This document shows positions 9,439-20,925 of a DNA stretch of 64,000 nt, one piece after another; the first letter of the stretch is position 1, and each line of letters starts with the position of its first letter. The position numbers and the translations under genes were made by a program. The notes beneath the pieces were generated by a model. The model was not told the DNA's origin and ran no database searches. It worked only from the letters and a program-made list of their open reading frames with translations. The stretch is from Salvelinus alpinus (taxonomy: Eukaryota; Chordata; Actinopteri; Salmoniformes; Salmonidae), in NCBI RefSeq assembly GCF_045679555.1, contig NC_092094.1, forward strand, positions 37,669,430 to 37,733,429, read 5' to 3'.

Positions 9439-9556
9439 AATATGGACTTGGTCTTTTACCAAATAGGGCTAACTTCTATATACCACCCCTACCTTGTCAC
9501 AAACACATTAAGAAGGAAAGAAATCCCACAAATTAACTTTTAACAAGGCACACCTA

Positions 9557-11327
9557 TTAACCTCTCTGCGCTACGGATCCCTTTAGCGGGATCATTTTCC
9601 TAAACAACCGCTGAATTGCAGGGCGCAAAATATTACAAAAAATATTTATAATCATGCAATCACAAGTGAAATATACCAAAACACAGCTTAGCTTGTTGTT
9701 AATCCACCTATCGTGACAGATTTTGAAAATATGCTTTACAGCGAAAGCAATCCAAGCTTTTGTGAGTGTATCAATCAATGCTAGAACAGCTAGCCCCAAA
9801 TTAGCATGGTCACGAAAGTCAGAAAAGCAATCAAATTAATCGCTTACCTTTGATAATCTTAAGATGTTTGCACTCACGGGACTCCCAGTTACACAATAAA
9901 TGTTATTTTTGTTCGATAAATATTACTTTTTTAACAAAAAAACGCCATTTGGGTTGCACGTTATGTTCAGAAAACCACAGCCTCGTTCCGGTCCTGAAAG
10001 GCAGAAGAAAATTCCCAAACGTATCAGATTCAAAAATATTACTAAAAATATTTATAATTATGCAATCACAAGTGAAATATACCAAAACACAGCTTAGTTT
10101 GTTGTTAATCCACCTATCGTGTCAGATTTTGAAAATATGCTTTACAGCGAAAGCAATCCAAGCTTTTGTGAGTGTATCAATCAATGCTACAACAGCTAGC
10201 CCCAAATTAGCATGGTCACGAAAGTCAGAAAAGCAATCAAATTAATCGCTTACCTTTGATAATTTTCGGATGTTTGCACTCACGAGACTCCCAGTTACTG
10301 TAACGTCCTGACCAGAGTTATTATGTGTTTTGCTTGTTTAGTGTTGGTCAGGACGTGAGCTGGGTGGGAATTCTATGTTGTGTGTCTAGTTTGTCTGTTT
10401 CTATGTCCAGCCTAATATGGTTCTCAATCAGAGGCAGATGGTAATCGTTGTCCCTGATTGAGAATCATATATAGGAGGCTTGTTTTGTGTTGGGATTTTG
10501 TGGGTGTTTGTTTCCTGTCTCTGTGATTGTCTGCACCAGATAGGTGTGTCTCGGTTTTTGCACATTTGTTATTTTGTATTGTTGTTTGTAGTGTTTCACT
10601 TGTTCTTTATTAAACATGTTTAACACTAGCCGCGCTGCACTTTGGTCCTCTCCTTCACCCCTGGAAGAAAACCGTTACAGTTACACAATAAATGTTATTT
10701 TTGATCGATAAATATTACTTTTATAACAAACAAAAACAGCATTTGGGTTGCGCGTTATGTTCAGAAAACTACAGCCTCGTTCCGTTCGACGAAAATTCCA
10801 AAAAGTATCCGTAATGTTCGTAGAAACATGTCAAATGTTTTTTATAATCAATCCTCAGGTTGTTTTTAACATACATAATCGATAATATTTCAACCGGACC
10901 GTAACCTATTCAATAAAAGAGAGAAAGAAAATGGAGAGCGCGCAGGAACTAATCAAAGGACACCTGACTGGTTTTGAAAAATCTCGCTCATTTTTCAAAA
11001 TAAAAGCCTGAAACTATGTCTAAAGCCTGGTCACAGCCTGAGGAAGCCATTGGAAAAGGAATCTGGTTGATACCCCTTTAAATGGAAGAAAGACGGGAAA
11101 TGAAACACAGATTACATTTTTTTTTAAATCACTTCCGGGTTAGATTTCCTCAGGTTTTTGCCTGCAAAATCAGTTTTGTTATACTCATAGACAATATTTT
11201 GACAGTTTTGGAAACTTTGGAGTGTTTTCTATCCTAATCTGTAAATTATCTGCATATTCTACGATCTGGACCTGAGAAATAGTCCGTTTACCTTGGGAAC
11301 GTTATTTTTAAAAAAAGAAGAAGTTCA
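9557..11327. mobile_element. TTAA-flanked salmonid repeat (downstream copy)
   Basis: It starts CCTCTCTGCGCTACGGATCC right after TTAA (9557-9560) and ends before TTCA (11324-11327), a one-base decay of the target. It contains the module of about 407 bp twice (from 9710 and 10117) and the solo LTR at 10299-10679. It is inserted into the Tc1 element 7382-11568. No coding capacity is seen. Confidence 0.82.
10299..10679 (+). mobile_element. Solo LTR with GTTAC target duplication (downstream copy)
   Basis: This is the duplicate of 590-970, with flanking GTTAC at 10294-10298 and 10680-10684. The LTR insertion predates the segmental duplication. Confidence 0.9.
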
Positions 11328-11671
11328 TTGAAATGCATTCCAGGTTTCTACCTCATGAAGCTGGTTGAGAGAATGCTAGGGCTACTTTGAAGCATCTCAC
11401 ATCTCAAATATATTTTGTTTTGTTTAACACTTTTTTGGTTACTACATGATTCCATATGTGTTATTTCATAGTTTTGATGTCTTCACTATTATTCTACAAT
11501 GTAGAAAATAGTAAAATAAAGAAAAAACCTTGAATGAGTAGGTGTGTCCAGACTTTTGACTGGTACTGTATGTATGTATATATATATATATATATATATA
11601 TACTCTAGTTTAATTTTAGTCAACAAAGATATTGGCTAATGAGGCGATTTAAAATAAAAGATTAGCCCGTG

Positions 11672-13545
11672 TGTTACGTCCATTGTTCGAAGGAGACCAA
11701 GGTGCAGCGTTGTAAGCGTACATCTTCTTTATTGACGAACACCAAAAAACAACAAAATATAAATGAACGTAACATTCTGCAGGCTACACAGTAACAGTAC
11801 AAAAACAAGATCCCACCAACTAGGGTGGAAAACAGGCTGCCTAAGTATGATTCCCAATCAGAGACAACGATAGACGACGGTCCACAGTCCGGAACCTCCA
11901 ACGACGGCCCGCAGTCCGGAACCTCCTGAGATGGTCCGCAGTCCGGAACCTCCTGAGACGGTCCGCAGTCCGGAACCTCCTGAGACGGTCCGCAGTCCGG
12001 AACCTCCTGAGATGGTCCGCAGTCCGGAACCTCCTGAGACGGTCCGCAGTCCTGAGTCTCCAGCGACGGTCCGCAGTCCTGAGTCTCCAGCGACGGTCCG
12101 CAGTCCAGAGTCTCCAGCGACGGTCCGCAGTCCGGAGTCTCCGGTGACGGTCCGCAGTCCGGAACCTCCTGAGACGGTCTGCAGTCCGGAGCCTCCGGCG
12201 ACGATCCACGGCCCGGAGTCCCCGGCGACGATCTACCGTCTGGTTCCTCCGGCGACGATCTACGGTCCGGTTCCTCCGGCGACGATCTACGGATCCGGAG
12301 CCTCCGGCGACGATCCACGATCCGGTTCCACGGAAGCGGAGGGATCAGCAAGTAGAGCGGGGTCTACGCCCCGAACCGGAGACGCCACCGAGGCTAGATG
12401 CCCACCCAGACCCTCCCTCATAGAGTCAGTCCGCACCTTTGGGGGGGGGGGGGGGGGGGTACTGTCACTCCCTGACCTTAGAGAGCCTTTATATTTCTCT
12501 ATTTGGTTAGGGCAGGGTGTGATTTGGGTGGGCATTCTAGTTTTCTATTTCTTTGTTGGCTGGGTATGGTTCCCAATCAGAGGCAGCTGTCTATCGCAGC
12601 CTGTTTTCCACCCTAGTTGGTGGGATCTTGTTTTTGTACTGTTACTGTGTAGCCTGCAGAACGTTACGTTCGTTTATATTTTGTTGTTTTTTGGTGTTCA
12701 TCAATAAAGAAGATGTACGCTTACACGCTGCACCTTGGTCTCCTTCAAACAACGGACGTAACAGAAGATCCCACCACCAAAGGACCAAGCAGCGTGGCCA
12801 GGAGGAGCAGGGATCCTGGGCCCGGGAGAAAAGTGAGTGGAGGACATCATGGACATGGGAGGAGGTTATGGCAGGGGACAAGACCCTGCCATGGAAGCAG
12901 GCGGAGGCAATGAAGGAGGACCAACGGTGACTCTGAAGTTCACAACCACGAAGGAAGCCTGAGAGGAAATTTGGGGGGGCACACGGGTTGGTCGGCGAAG
13001 CCGAGGGGCAAGTTTGAGAGCGAAGAGGAGTATTGGGATAGACTGAGCGAGGAGTATTGTGAGATGGTTGAGGGGAGTGATGAGGTAGAGTGGATGGTTT
13101 GGTGTCTGGAGCAAGACAGTCGCCGTGAGGAGCGTGGGACCAGTCAGGCACCATGTTTCGCGGAGATACGCAATGTGTCTCCAGTGCGCATCCACAGCCC
13201 GGTACGTTCTGTGCCAGCTCCTCGCACTTGCCATGCGAAAGTGAGCATCCAGCCAGGACGCGTTGTGCCGGCTCAGCGCTCCTGGTCTCCAGTACGCCTC
13301 CTCGGTCCAGGATATTCTGCGCCGGCTCTACGCACTGTGTCGCTAGTGCGCCTTCACAGCCCTGTGCCAGCGCCCCGCACTTGCCGGGCTAAAGTGAGCA
13401 TCCAGCCAGGACGCGGTTTGCCAGCTCTACGCTCCAGACCTCCAGTGCGTCTCCACGGTCCAGTATATCCTGCGCCGGCTCTACGCACTGTGTCGCCAGT
13501 GCGCCTTCACAGCCCAATTCGTCCTGTGCCAGACACCGTGAGAGA
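11672..13545. mobile_element. Rearranged LTR element with 27-bp minisatellite (downstream copy)
   Basis: This is the duplicate of 1966-3838. It comprises an inverted partial LTR (11672-11866), minisatellite and 19-G tract (11867-12461), LTR in plus orientation (12463-12763), and leader plus PVR-repeat region (12764-13545). The extra G keeps the plus-strand frame 11931-12707 open into the LTR (258 aa), whereas the upstream copy shifts frame there. That is good evidence the long frame is accidental. Confidence 0.85.
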
Positions 13546-13844
13546 CATGACTATGAATCAATAAGTTTAAGTTGATTGTTGTAATGACCCCAGTGACAGA
13601 CTTATGCATGATTTTAGTTACGTGTATTAACACACACTTGTATATGTGTGAAATAGGACCAATATAAGCACCCACCAAATTCTTATTATAGCCCCTTCTC
13701 AGTAGTAAAATCGAAATACATTGCTAATTGTATTAATGTCAAGATATAGTTAGTTATGTGATTTGACATTTCTATCATGCAAACAAGCATAGGATTATGT
13801 AACATGAAGATTTATGTATTTTTGTTGTTGTATTTATATGTAAC

Positions 13845-14275
13845 TGTCACGCCCTGACCGTAGAGATCCTTTTTATGTCTCTATTTTGGTTGGTCAGGGC
13901 ATGAGTTTGGGTGGGCATTCTATGTCTGGTGTTCTATGTTGTCCTTGTTTTGTATTTCTGTGTGTTTGGCCTGGTATGGTTCTCAATCAGAGGCAGCTGT
14001 CGATCGTTGTCTCTGATTGGGAGCCATACTTAGGTAGCTTGTTCCCACCTGGGTTTGTGGGTAGTTGTTTTTTGTTTCGTATCTGTACCAGACAGAACTG
14101 TTTTGGTTATTCTTTTGTTATTTTCTGTTTAGTGTTTTTCGTCACCTTACAGAACTGTTCGTTTGTCGTGTTGTTGTTTTGTTAGAGTGTTCATATTTAT
14201 TAAAATAACGTATTATGAATACTTACCACGCTGCACCTTGGTCCTCTTCTCCTTCTCCCGACGACGTTCGTTACA
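13845..14275 (+). mobile_element. Solo LTR with GTAAC target duplication (downstream copy)
   Basis: This is the duplicate of 4138-4568. Flanking GTAAC is exact on both sides (13840-13844 and 14276-14280). Confidence 0.9.
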
Positions 14276-15532
14276 GTAACAGGGTGAAAAAAACATAATT
14301 AAAAATGTATATATTTCAAATTCAGACTAACAAAACAAAATGGGGAAAAGTCAAGGGGTGTGAATAGTTTTTGAAGGCACTCTAATAGCATCAACAGAAC
14401 CTAATTTGATTTCCCCTATAATCACTGCATTTAACTTAGCAAATGATGAAAGTGACTTTGAATTATCCCATGGTTAGATTTTATGATGAAAAGATCTGTA
14501 ACACATGAACAAAAAATATAAGTAGCTTGTTTCTGTTCCTCCCCCCTTTTCCAGTCACCCCTTTTCATATTCGACCATCAACTCCCAAGCAGCATGCCCA
14601 TGTAGAGCTGTGCTGGATGGTTACATACTTTTTATTACATTGTGCTGTCAAATCAGGTTAGTGCTTTGCATTCCTTTCAGACATTTTATTAAATTATTTT
14701 TGATATATTGTCAAGTACAGGGCTTAGTTTTCAAAGCTAGAATCCTTACTTGCTACCTACATCACTTTGATTTATACATTAATTATATATACACCCATTA
14801 ATTCCTGAAGACTATAACATGACTGCCTCATGAGCTTAGTTCAACTGTCGTACCCAGTCAGGACCCAAAATATATGTTTTTTTTACTCCAAATGTTGGTA
14901 AACAACGTACATGTAAGCAAACACTATATATCCTCAAAACATGGTTACAACTATACTTGATATCGTAGATGGGCAGTTCTTGAATCCATAGCTCTGTATT
15001 CATTTGAGAGTGGTTACATTTCTCCAGGCCCATCCCTCAGCTTTTTCAACTGCGGATTCTAGCTTAAATACTCACTGAGAATGCAAGCATTTATAGGAAG
15101 CTACTGTAAATTAAATTAACTTTATTGTGATGAAGTGCAGAGATGCCCTGTGCAGTAATTCTGCCCTTAGAACGGACCTTGGTCTTCAGCTATGTCTGTC
15201 TGGGAGAAGGCCTCTGACACTGAATTCTAGGTTACAGTTCCATTATGTGGTTTGATGCTTTGGCTGAGTTGTAAGGAGGGCTAATGACTTCGATATTCGA
15301 TAACTTAATTTTATCAGATGCTCTGAAAAGTAACTCAATGACTTTGCAAACTGTCATTCTGTTTGTCTCTTGATTTCTCACACCTCTCTCGCTCTGTCTG
15401 CCTCTAGATAAAGTAATGAAGTTACTCTTCTGTAAAGCTCCACTCTCTGTAGCTGCTCAGTTTTCCTTGTCTCTTTCTCCTCCTGCCTCGCCACAGCTGT
15501 GATGCGAGAAGGTAAGAAAAGCTGTTAATATA
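14276..15532. other. Duplicate of the unique-looking segment with candidate microexon
   Basis: Equivalent to 4569-5825. No gene recognised. Confidence 0.55.
15497..15511 (+). other. Candidate 15-nt microexon (copy 2)
   Basis: It has the same pyrimidine tract, CCACAG acceptor, 15-nt body and GTAAGA donor as at 5790-5804. Confidence 0.35.
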
Positions 15533-15925
15533 CAGTGCATTCGGAAAGTATTCAGACCCCTTGACTTTTTCCACATTTTGTTACATTGCAGCCTTATTCT
15601 AAAATGGATTAAATAAGTAAAAATCCCCTCAATCTACACACAATACCCGATAATGACAAAGCGAAAACAGGTTTTTAGAAATTGTATTCAGAAAAAATAG
15701 AATTACCTGGGGGGTAGGCTGTCATTGAAAAAAATAATTTGTTCTTAACTGACTTGCAAAAAACAATTACAAGCATACCCATAACATGACGCAGCCACCA
15801 CTATGCTTGAAAATATGGAGAGTAGTACTCAGTAATGTGCCATATTGGATTTTTGCCCAAACATAACCGTTTGTATTCAGGACAAAAAGTTAAATGCTTT
15901 GCCACATTTTTTGCAGTATTACTTG
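15533..15925. mobile_element. Tc1 end, SINE tail and Tc1 fragment (downstream copy)
   Basis: Duplicate of 5826-6218, with the same order: CAGTGCATTCGG Tc1 end, HpaI-like SINE tail, then a second Tc1 fragment. Confidence 0.8.
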
Positions 15926-16505
15926 ATGCCCAACGCATCAAGGGGGGCAAACTACCTGCCCTCCAGGACACCTACAGCACTCGATGTCACAGGAAGGCCA
16001 AAAAGATAATCAAGGACAACAACCACCTGAGCCACTGCCTGTTCACCCCGCTATCATCTAGAAGGCGAGGTCAGTACAGGTGCATCAAAGCTGGGACCGA
16101 TAGACTGAAAAACAGCTTCTATCGCAAGGCCATCAGACTGTTAAATTAGACTAGGCTGCTGCCCTTTATACATAGACTTGAAATCACTGGCCACTTTAAT
16201 CATGGAACACTAGTCACCTTAATAATGTTTACATATTTTACATAACTCATCTCATATGTCTATACTGTATTCTATCCTATTCTACTGTTTCTTAGTCTAT
16301 GCCGCTCTGACATTGCTCATCCAAATTTGTATATATTCTTAATTCCATTCCATTAATTTAGATTTGTGTGTATTGTGTGTATTGTTGTGAAATTGTTAAA
16401 TATTACTAGGTATTACTGCACTGTCGGAGGTAGACAAAAAAGCATTTCACTACATCCGCAATGACATCTGCTAAACATGTGTATGTGACAAATAAAATTA
16501 GATCA
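15926..16505 (+). mobile_element. LINE 3' end with reverse-transcriptase C-terminus remnant
   Basis: The plus-strand frame to 16149 reads LPALQDTYSTRCHRKAKKII and then SSRRRGQYRCIKAGTDRLKN, the C-terminal part of a Jockey-superfamily LINE polymerase. The 3' UTR runs to GTGACAAATAAAATTAGATC near 16505. It is strongly 5'-truncated. The copy at 6219-6330 is cut by the duplication junction. Confidence 0.78.
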
Positions 16506-16510
16506 CTTTT

Positions 16511-17040
16511 TTTTTTGTTATCCTTTGCAAGGCATTGGAAAACCTCCCTGATCTTTGTGGTTGAAGCTGAGATTGTAGTTCACTGCTCAACTGAGGGACC
16601 TTGCAGATAATTGTATGTGTGGGGTACAGAGATGAGGTAGTCATTCAAATTCATGTTAAACACTATCATTGCACACAGAGTGAGTCCAAGCAACTTGTTA
16701 TATGATTCAAATGTTGATGATGTAAATAATATTTGCTGATCTGTGGTGTGTAATGAGGAGCAACCAGACGCTGCACTTGACTACATTTATAAAACTACTT
16801 ATTCCAGTTACTAATAAGCACGCACCCATTAAGAAAATTACTGTAAAAACTGTTAATCCCCTTCGATTGATGAGGAATTGAACAATTGTATGGTTGAGAG
16901 GGTTGAGGCAAAAGGTATGGCAATTAAGTCTGGCAGCCCAACTGATTGGCAAACGAACTGCAAATTAAGACATCATGTGACTAAACTAAATAAAAAATAA
17001 AAATAAACTACACTATGAAACAAGAATAAATTATATAAAG
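16511..17040. other. No gene seen
   Basis: AT-rich sequence between LINE fragments. No recognised repeat or gene. Confidence 0.55.
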
Positions 17041-18667
17041 AATGATAGTAAACAGCTTTGGGGCACCTTAAATGAAATTTTGGGAAAAAAGCCAACTCGG
17101 CTCCTTCATTTATTGAATCAGATGGCTCATTCATCACAAAGCCCACTGATATTGCAAACTACTTTAATTACTTTTTCATTGGCAAGATTAGCAAACTTAG
17201 GGATGACATGCCAGCAACAAACGCTGACACTACACATCCAAGTATATCGGACCAAATTATGAAAGACAAGAATTGTACTTTCGAATTCCGTAAAGTCAGT
17301 GTGGAAGAGGTGAAAAAATGATGGTTGTCTAGATGGAAAGTTGGAAAGATGGAAAATTACTGAGGATAATAGCAGATGATATTCCCACTCCTATTTGCCA
17401 CAATTTAAGCCTACTAGAGAGCGTGTGCCCTCAGGTCTGTAGGGAAGCTGAAGTCATTCCGCTACCCAAGAATAGTAAAGCCCCCTTTACTGGCTCAAAT
17501 AGCCGACCAATCAGCCCGTTATCAACCCTTAGTAAACTTCTGGAAAAAATGGTGTTTGACCAGATACAATGCTATTTTACAGTAAACAAATTGACAACAG
17601 AATTTCAGCATGCTTATAGGGAAGGAAAAGACACTCAACAAGCACAGCAATTACACAAATGACTGATGATTGGCTGAGAGAAATTGCTGATAAAATGATT
17701 GTGGGGGCTGTCTTGATAGACTTCCGTGCAGCTTTTGACATTATTGATCATAGTCTACTGCTGGAAAAAAGTATGTGTTATGGCTTTACACCCCCTGCTA
17801 TAATGTGGATAAAGAGTTACTTGTCTAACAGAACACAGAGGGTGTTCTTTAATGGAAGCCTATCAAATGTAATCCAGTTAGAATCAGGAATTCCCCAGGG
17901 TAGCTATTTAGGCCCCTTGCTTTTTTCAATTTTTACTAACGACATGCCTCTGACTTTGAGTAAAGCCAGAGTTTCTATGTATGCGGATGACTCAACACTA
18001 TACACGTCAGCTACTACAGCGACTGAAATGACTGCAATACTCAACAAAGAGCTGCAGTTAGTTTCAGAGTGGGCGGCAAGGAATAAGATAGCCCTAAATA
18101 TTTCTAAAACTAAAAGCATTGTATTTGGAACAAAACACTCACTAAACCCTAAACCTCAACTAAATCTTGTAATAAATAATGTGGAAATTGAGCAAGTTGA
18201 GATGACTAAACTGCTTGGAGTAACACTAGATTGTAATCTGTCATGGTCAAAACATATTGATGCAGTAGTAGCTAAGATGGGGAGAAGTCTGTCTATAATA
18301 AAGTGATGCTCTGCCTTCTTAACAACACTATCAACAAGGCAGGTCCTACAAGCCCTAGTTTTGTCGCACCTTGACTACTGTTCAGTCGTGTGGTCAGGTG
18401 CCACAAAAAGGACTTAGGAAAAATGCAATTGGCTCAGAACAGGGGAGCACGGCTGGCCCTTGGATGTACACAGAGAGCTAATATTAATAATATGCATGTC
18501 AATCCCTCCTGGTGGAGTAGGGGCCTGAGGGCACACAGTGTGTTGTGAAATCTGTGAATGTATTGTAATGTTTTAAAATTGTATAAACTGCCTTAATTTT
18601 GCTGGACCCCAGCTAATGGGACCCCAGCTAATGGGGATCCATAATAAATACAAATACAAATACAAAT
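17041..18667 (+). mobile_element. Non-LTR retrotransposon, 5'-truncated, AAATAC-tailed
   Basis: It carries a reverse-transcriptase frame (next entry) and ends with TAATGGGGATCCATAATAAATAC and an (AAATAC)n tail at about 18645-18667. A CCCCAGCTAATGGGA segment is tandemly duplicated at 18607-18635. It differs from the LINE at 59310, so it is a second family. Confidence 0.8.
17333..18306 (+). pseudogene. LINE reverse transcriptase, broken
   Basis: Two overlapping frames (17333-17662 and 17659-18306) encode successive parts of one polymerase. The first reads PLPKNSKAPFTGSNSRPISPLSTLSKLLEK-like, the palm entry motif (RPIS.L...SK..E). The second reads GAVLIDFRAAFDIIDH, SGIPQGSYLGPLLFSIF and YADD, which are reverse-transcriptase motifs A, B and C. 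The frame stops at 18306, before the C-terminal domain. The break between the two frames and the missing endonuclease show it is a dead copy. The closest lineage I would suggest is the CR1/Rex1 group, by motif style only. Confidence 0.82.
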
Positions 18668-18703
18668 GTGACTTGTTAAGCACATCTTTACTCCTGAACT
18701 TAT

Positions 18704-18918
18704 TTAGGTGCTCTGAAAAGTAACTTTGCTAACTGTCATTCTGTTTGTCTCTCGATTATTCACACCTCTCTCGCTCTCTATCTGCCTATAGATATAATAA
18801 TGAAGTTACTCTTCTGTACAGCTCCATTCTCTCTGTAGCTGCTCAGTTTTCCTTGTCTCTTTCTCCTCCTGCCTCGCCACAGCTGTGATGCGAGAAGGTA
18901 AGAAAAGCTGTTAATATA
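18704..18918 (+). repeat. Third, diverged copy of the microexon segment
   Basis: 18710-18830 matches 5615-5730 with about a dozen differences and a small deletion. From about 18830 on, the sequence is identical to the other copies through the splice-like motif and into the Tc1 terminus. Confidence 0.8.
18883..18897 (+). other. Candidate 15-nt microexon (copy 3)
   Basis: Acceptor CCACAG ends at 18882, then the same 15 nt, then the donor GTAAGA from 18898. Identical to the copies at 5790 and 15497 although the upstream flank has diverged. Confidence 0.35.
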
Positions 18919-19265
18919 CAGTGCATTCGGAAAGTATTCAGACCCCCTTGACTTTTTCCACACTTTTTTACGTTACAGCCTTATTCTAAAATGGATTAAA
19001 TAAATAACAAGCTTAAATCTACACACAATACCCCATAATGACAAAGTGAAAACAGGTTTTTAGAAATGTTTGCAAATGTCTAAAAAAACAAAAACAGAAA
19101 TACCTTATTTACATACTGTAAGTATTCAAACCCTTTGCTATGAGAGTCGAAATTGACCTGCATCCTGTTTCCATTGATCATCCTTGATAAGTTTCTACAA
19201 CTTGATTGGAGTCCACCTGCGGTAAATTCAATTGATTGGACATAATTTGGAATTGTACACACCTA

Positions 19266-20872
19266 CAGTGGGGAGAACAAGTATTTGATACACTGCCGAT
19301 TTTGCAGGTTTTCCTACTTACAAAGCATGTAGAGGTCTGTAATTTTTATCATAGGTACACTTCAACTATGAGAGACGGAATCTAAAACAAAAATCCAGAA
19401 AATCACATTGTATGATTTTTAAGTAATTAATTTGCATTTTATTGCAAGACATAAGTATTTGATCACCTTCCAACCAGTAAGAATTCCGGCTCTCACAGAC
19501 CTGTTAGTTTTTCTTTAAGAAGCCCTCCTGTTCTCCACTCATTACCTGTATTAACTGCACCTGTTTGAACTCGTTACCTGTATAAAAGACACCTGTCCAC
19601 ACACTCAATCAAACAGACTCCAACCTCTCCACAATGGCCAAGACCAGAGAGCTGTGTAAGGACATCAGGGATAAAATTGTAGACCTGCACAAGGCTGGGA
19701 TGGGCTACAGGACAATAGGCAAGCAGCTTGGTGAGAAGGCAACAACTGTTGGCGCAATTATTAGAAAATGGAAGAAGTTCAAGATGACGGTCAATCACCC
19801 TCGGTCTGGGGCTCCATGCAAGATCTCACCTCGTGGGGCATCAATGATCATGAGGAAGGTGAGGGATCAGCCCAGAACTACACGGCAGGAACTGGTCAAT
19901 GACCTGAAGAGAGCTGGGACCACAGTCTCAAAGAAAACCATTAGTAACACACTATGCCGTCATGGATTAAAATACTGCAGCGCACGCAAGGTCCCGCTGC
20001 TCAAGCCAGGGCATGTCCAGGCCCGTCTGAAGTTTGCCAATGACCATCTGGATGATCCAGAGGAAGAATGGGAGAAGGTCATGTGGTCTGATGAGACAAA
20101 AATTGAGCTTTTTGGTCTAAACTCCACTCGACGTGTTTGGAGGAAGAAGAAGGATGAGTACAACCCCAAGAACACGATCCCAACCGTGAAGCATGGAGGT
20201 GGAAACATCATTCTTTGGGGATGCTTTTCTGCAAAGGGGACAGGACGACTGCACCGTATTGAGGGGAGGATGGATGGGGCCATGTATTGCGAGATCTTGG
20301 CCAACAACCTCCTTCCCTCAGTAAGAGCATTGAAGATGGGTCGTGGCTGGGTCTTCCAGCATGACAACGACCCGAAACACACAGCCAGGGAAACTAAGGA
20401 GTGGCTCCGTAAGAAGCATCTCAAGGTTCTGGAGTGGCCTAGCCAGTCTCCAGACCTGAACCCAATAGAAAATCTTTGGAGGGCGCTGAAAGTCCGTATT
20501 GCCCAGCGACAGCCCCGAAACCTGAAGGATCTGGAGAAGGTCTGTATGGAGGAGTGGGACAAAATCCCTGCTGCAGTGTGTGCAAACCTGGTCAAGAACT
20601 CCAGGAAACGTATGATCTCTGTAATTGCAAACAAAGGTTTCTGTACCAAATATTAAGTTCTGCTTTTCTGATGTATCAAATACTTATGTCATGCAATAAA
20701 ATGCAAATTAATTACTTAAAAATCATACAATGTGATTTTCTGGATTTTTGTTTTAGATTCCGTGTCTCACAGTTGAAGTGTACCTATGATAAATATTACA
20801 GACCTCTACATGCTTTGTAAGTAGGAAAACCTGCAAAATCGGCAGTGTATCAAATACTTGTTCTCCCCACTG
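19266..20872 (+). mobile_element. Complete Tc1 element with intact transposase
   Basis: The element is 1,607 bp, begins CAGTGGGGAGAACAAG and ends CTTGTTCTCCCCACTG, and is flanked by TA at 19264-19265 and 20873-20874. Terminal inverted repeats of about 198 bp (19266-19463 and 20675-20872) differ at only a handful of positions. This long inverted-repeat architecture is typical of fish Tc1 elements of the Sleeping Beauty type. The transposase frame is uninterrupted. It is the only intact DNA transposon in the window. Confidence 0.95.
19634..20656 (+). CDS. Tc1-family DD34E transposase, full length
   Basis: The 340-aa frame starts [10 protein letters not shown] and ends GFCTKY, the usual length and C-terminus of Tc1 transposases. 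Residues 1-110 hold the paired-type DNA-binding region ([20 protein letters not shown], then a second helix-turn-helix around 80-110). The catalytic triad is visible as D153 ([11 protein letters not shown]), D244 (QHDNDPKHT) and E279 (NPIENLW), with the DD34E spacing of the Sleeping Beauty lineage. VKHGGG at 185-190 marks the glycine-rich segment. The protein would bind its own terminal repeats and cut and paste at TA in the nucleus. No stop or frameshift is present, so activity is plausible but unproven. The 229-aa minus-strand frame here is a shadow. Confidence 0.95.
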   Translation: MAKTRELCKDIRDKIVDLHKAGMGYRTIGKQLGEKATTVGAIIRKWKKFKMTVNHPRSGAPCKISPRGASMIMRKVRDQPRTTRQELVNDLKRAGTTVSKKTISNTLCRHGLKYCSARKVPLLKPGHVQARLKFANDHLDDPEEEWEKVMWSDETKIELFGLNSTRRVWRKKKDEYNPKNTIPTVKHGGGNIILWGCFSAKGTGRLHRIEGRMDGAMYCEILANNLLPSVRALKMGRGWVFQHDNDPKHTARETKEWLRKKHLKVLEWPSQSPDLNPIENLWRALKVRIAQRQPRNLKDLEKVCMEEWDKIPAAVCANLVKNSRKRMISVIANKGFCTKY

Positions 20873-20925
20873 TATCTATATAAGGTCCCACAGTTGACTG
20901 TGCATGTCAGAGCAAATACCAAGCC

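Larger units (their letters stand above)
7382..11568 (-). mobile_element. Tc1-like element split by two nested insertions
   Basis: The left end CAGTACCAGTCAAAAG follows TA at 7380-7381. The right end CTTTTGACTGGTACTG precedes TA at 11569-11570. The element was interrupted by a salmonid repeat (7625-8512) and by a TTAA-flanked repeat (9557-11327), which itself holds a solo LTR (10299-10679). The TTAA at 9557 lies in the Tc1 sequence CACCTATTAA, and the Tc1 resumes with TTGAAATGCATTCC at 11328. Confidence 0.87.
9710..16037. repeat. Tandem segmental duplication, downstream copy
   Basis: This is the second copy of 1-6330. Here the LINE fragment cut at 6330 in the upstream copy runs on naturally past 16037, so the right flank of this copy is the ancestral one. 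The left side also runs on naturally into a Tc1 element that begins at 7382. The unit is therefore best drawn as 6331-16037, with the preceding unit ending at 6330. Confidence 0.93.

Noticed and set aside
19960..20649. 229-aa frame on the minus strand
   Set aside because: Shadow of the intact transposase on the opposite strand. The plus frame has all catalytic motifs.
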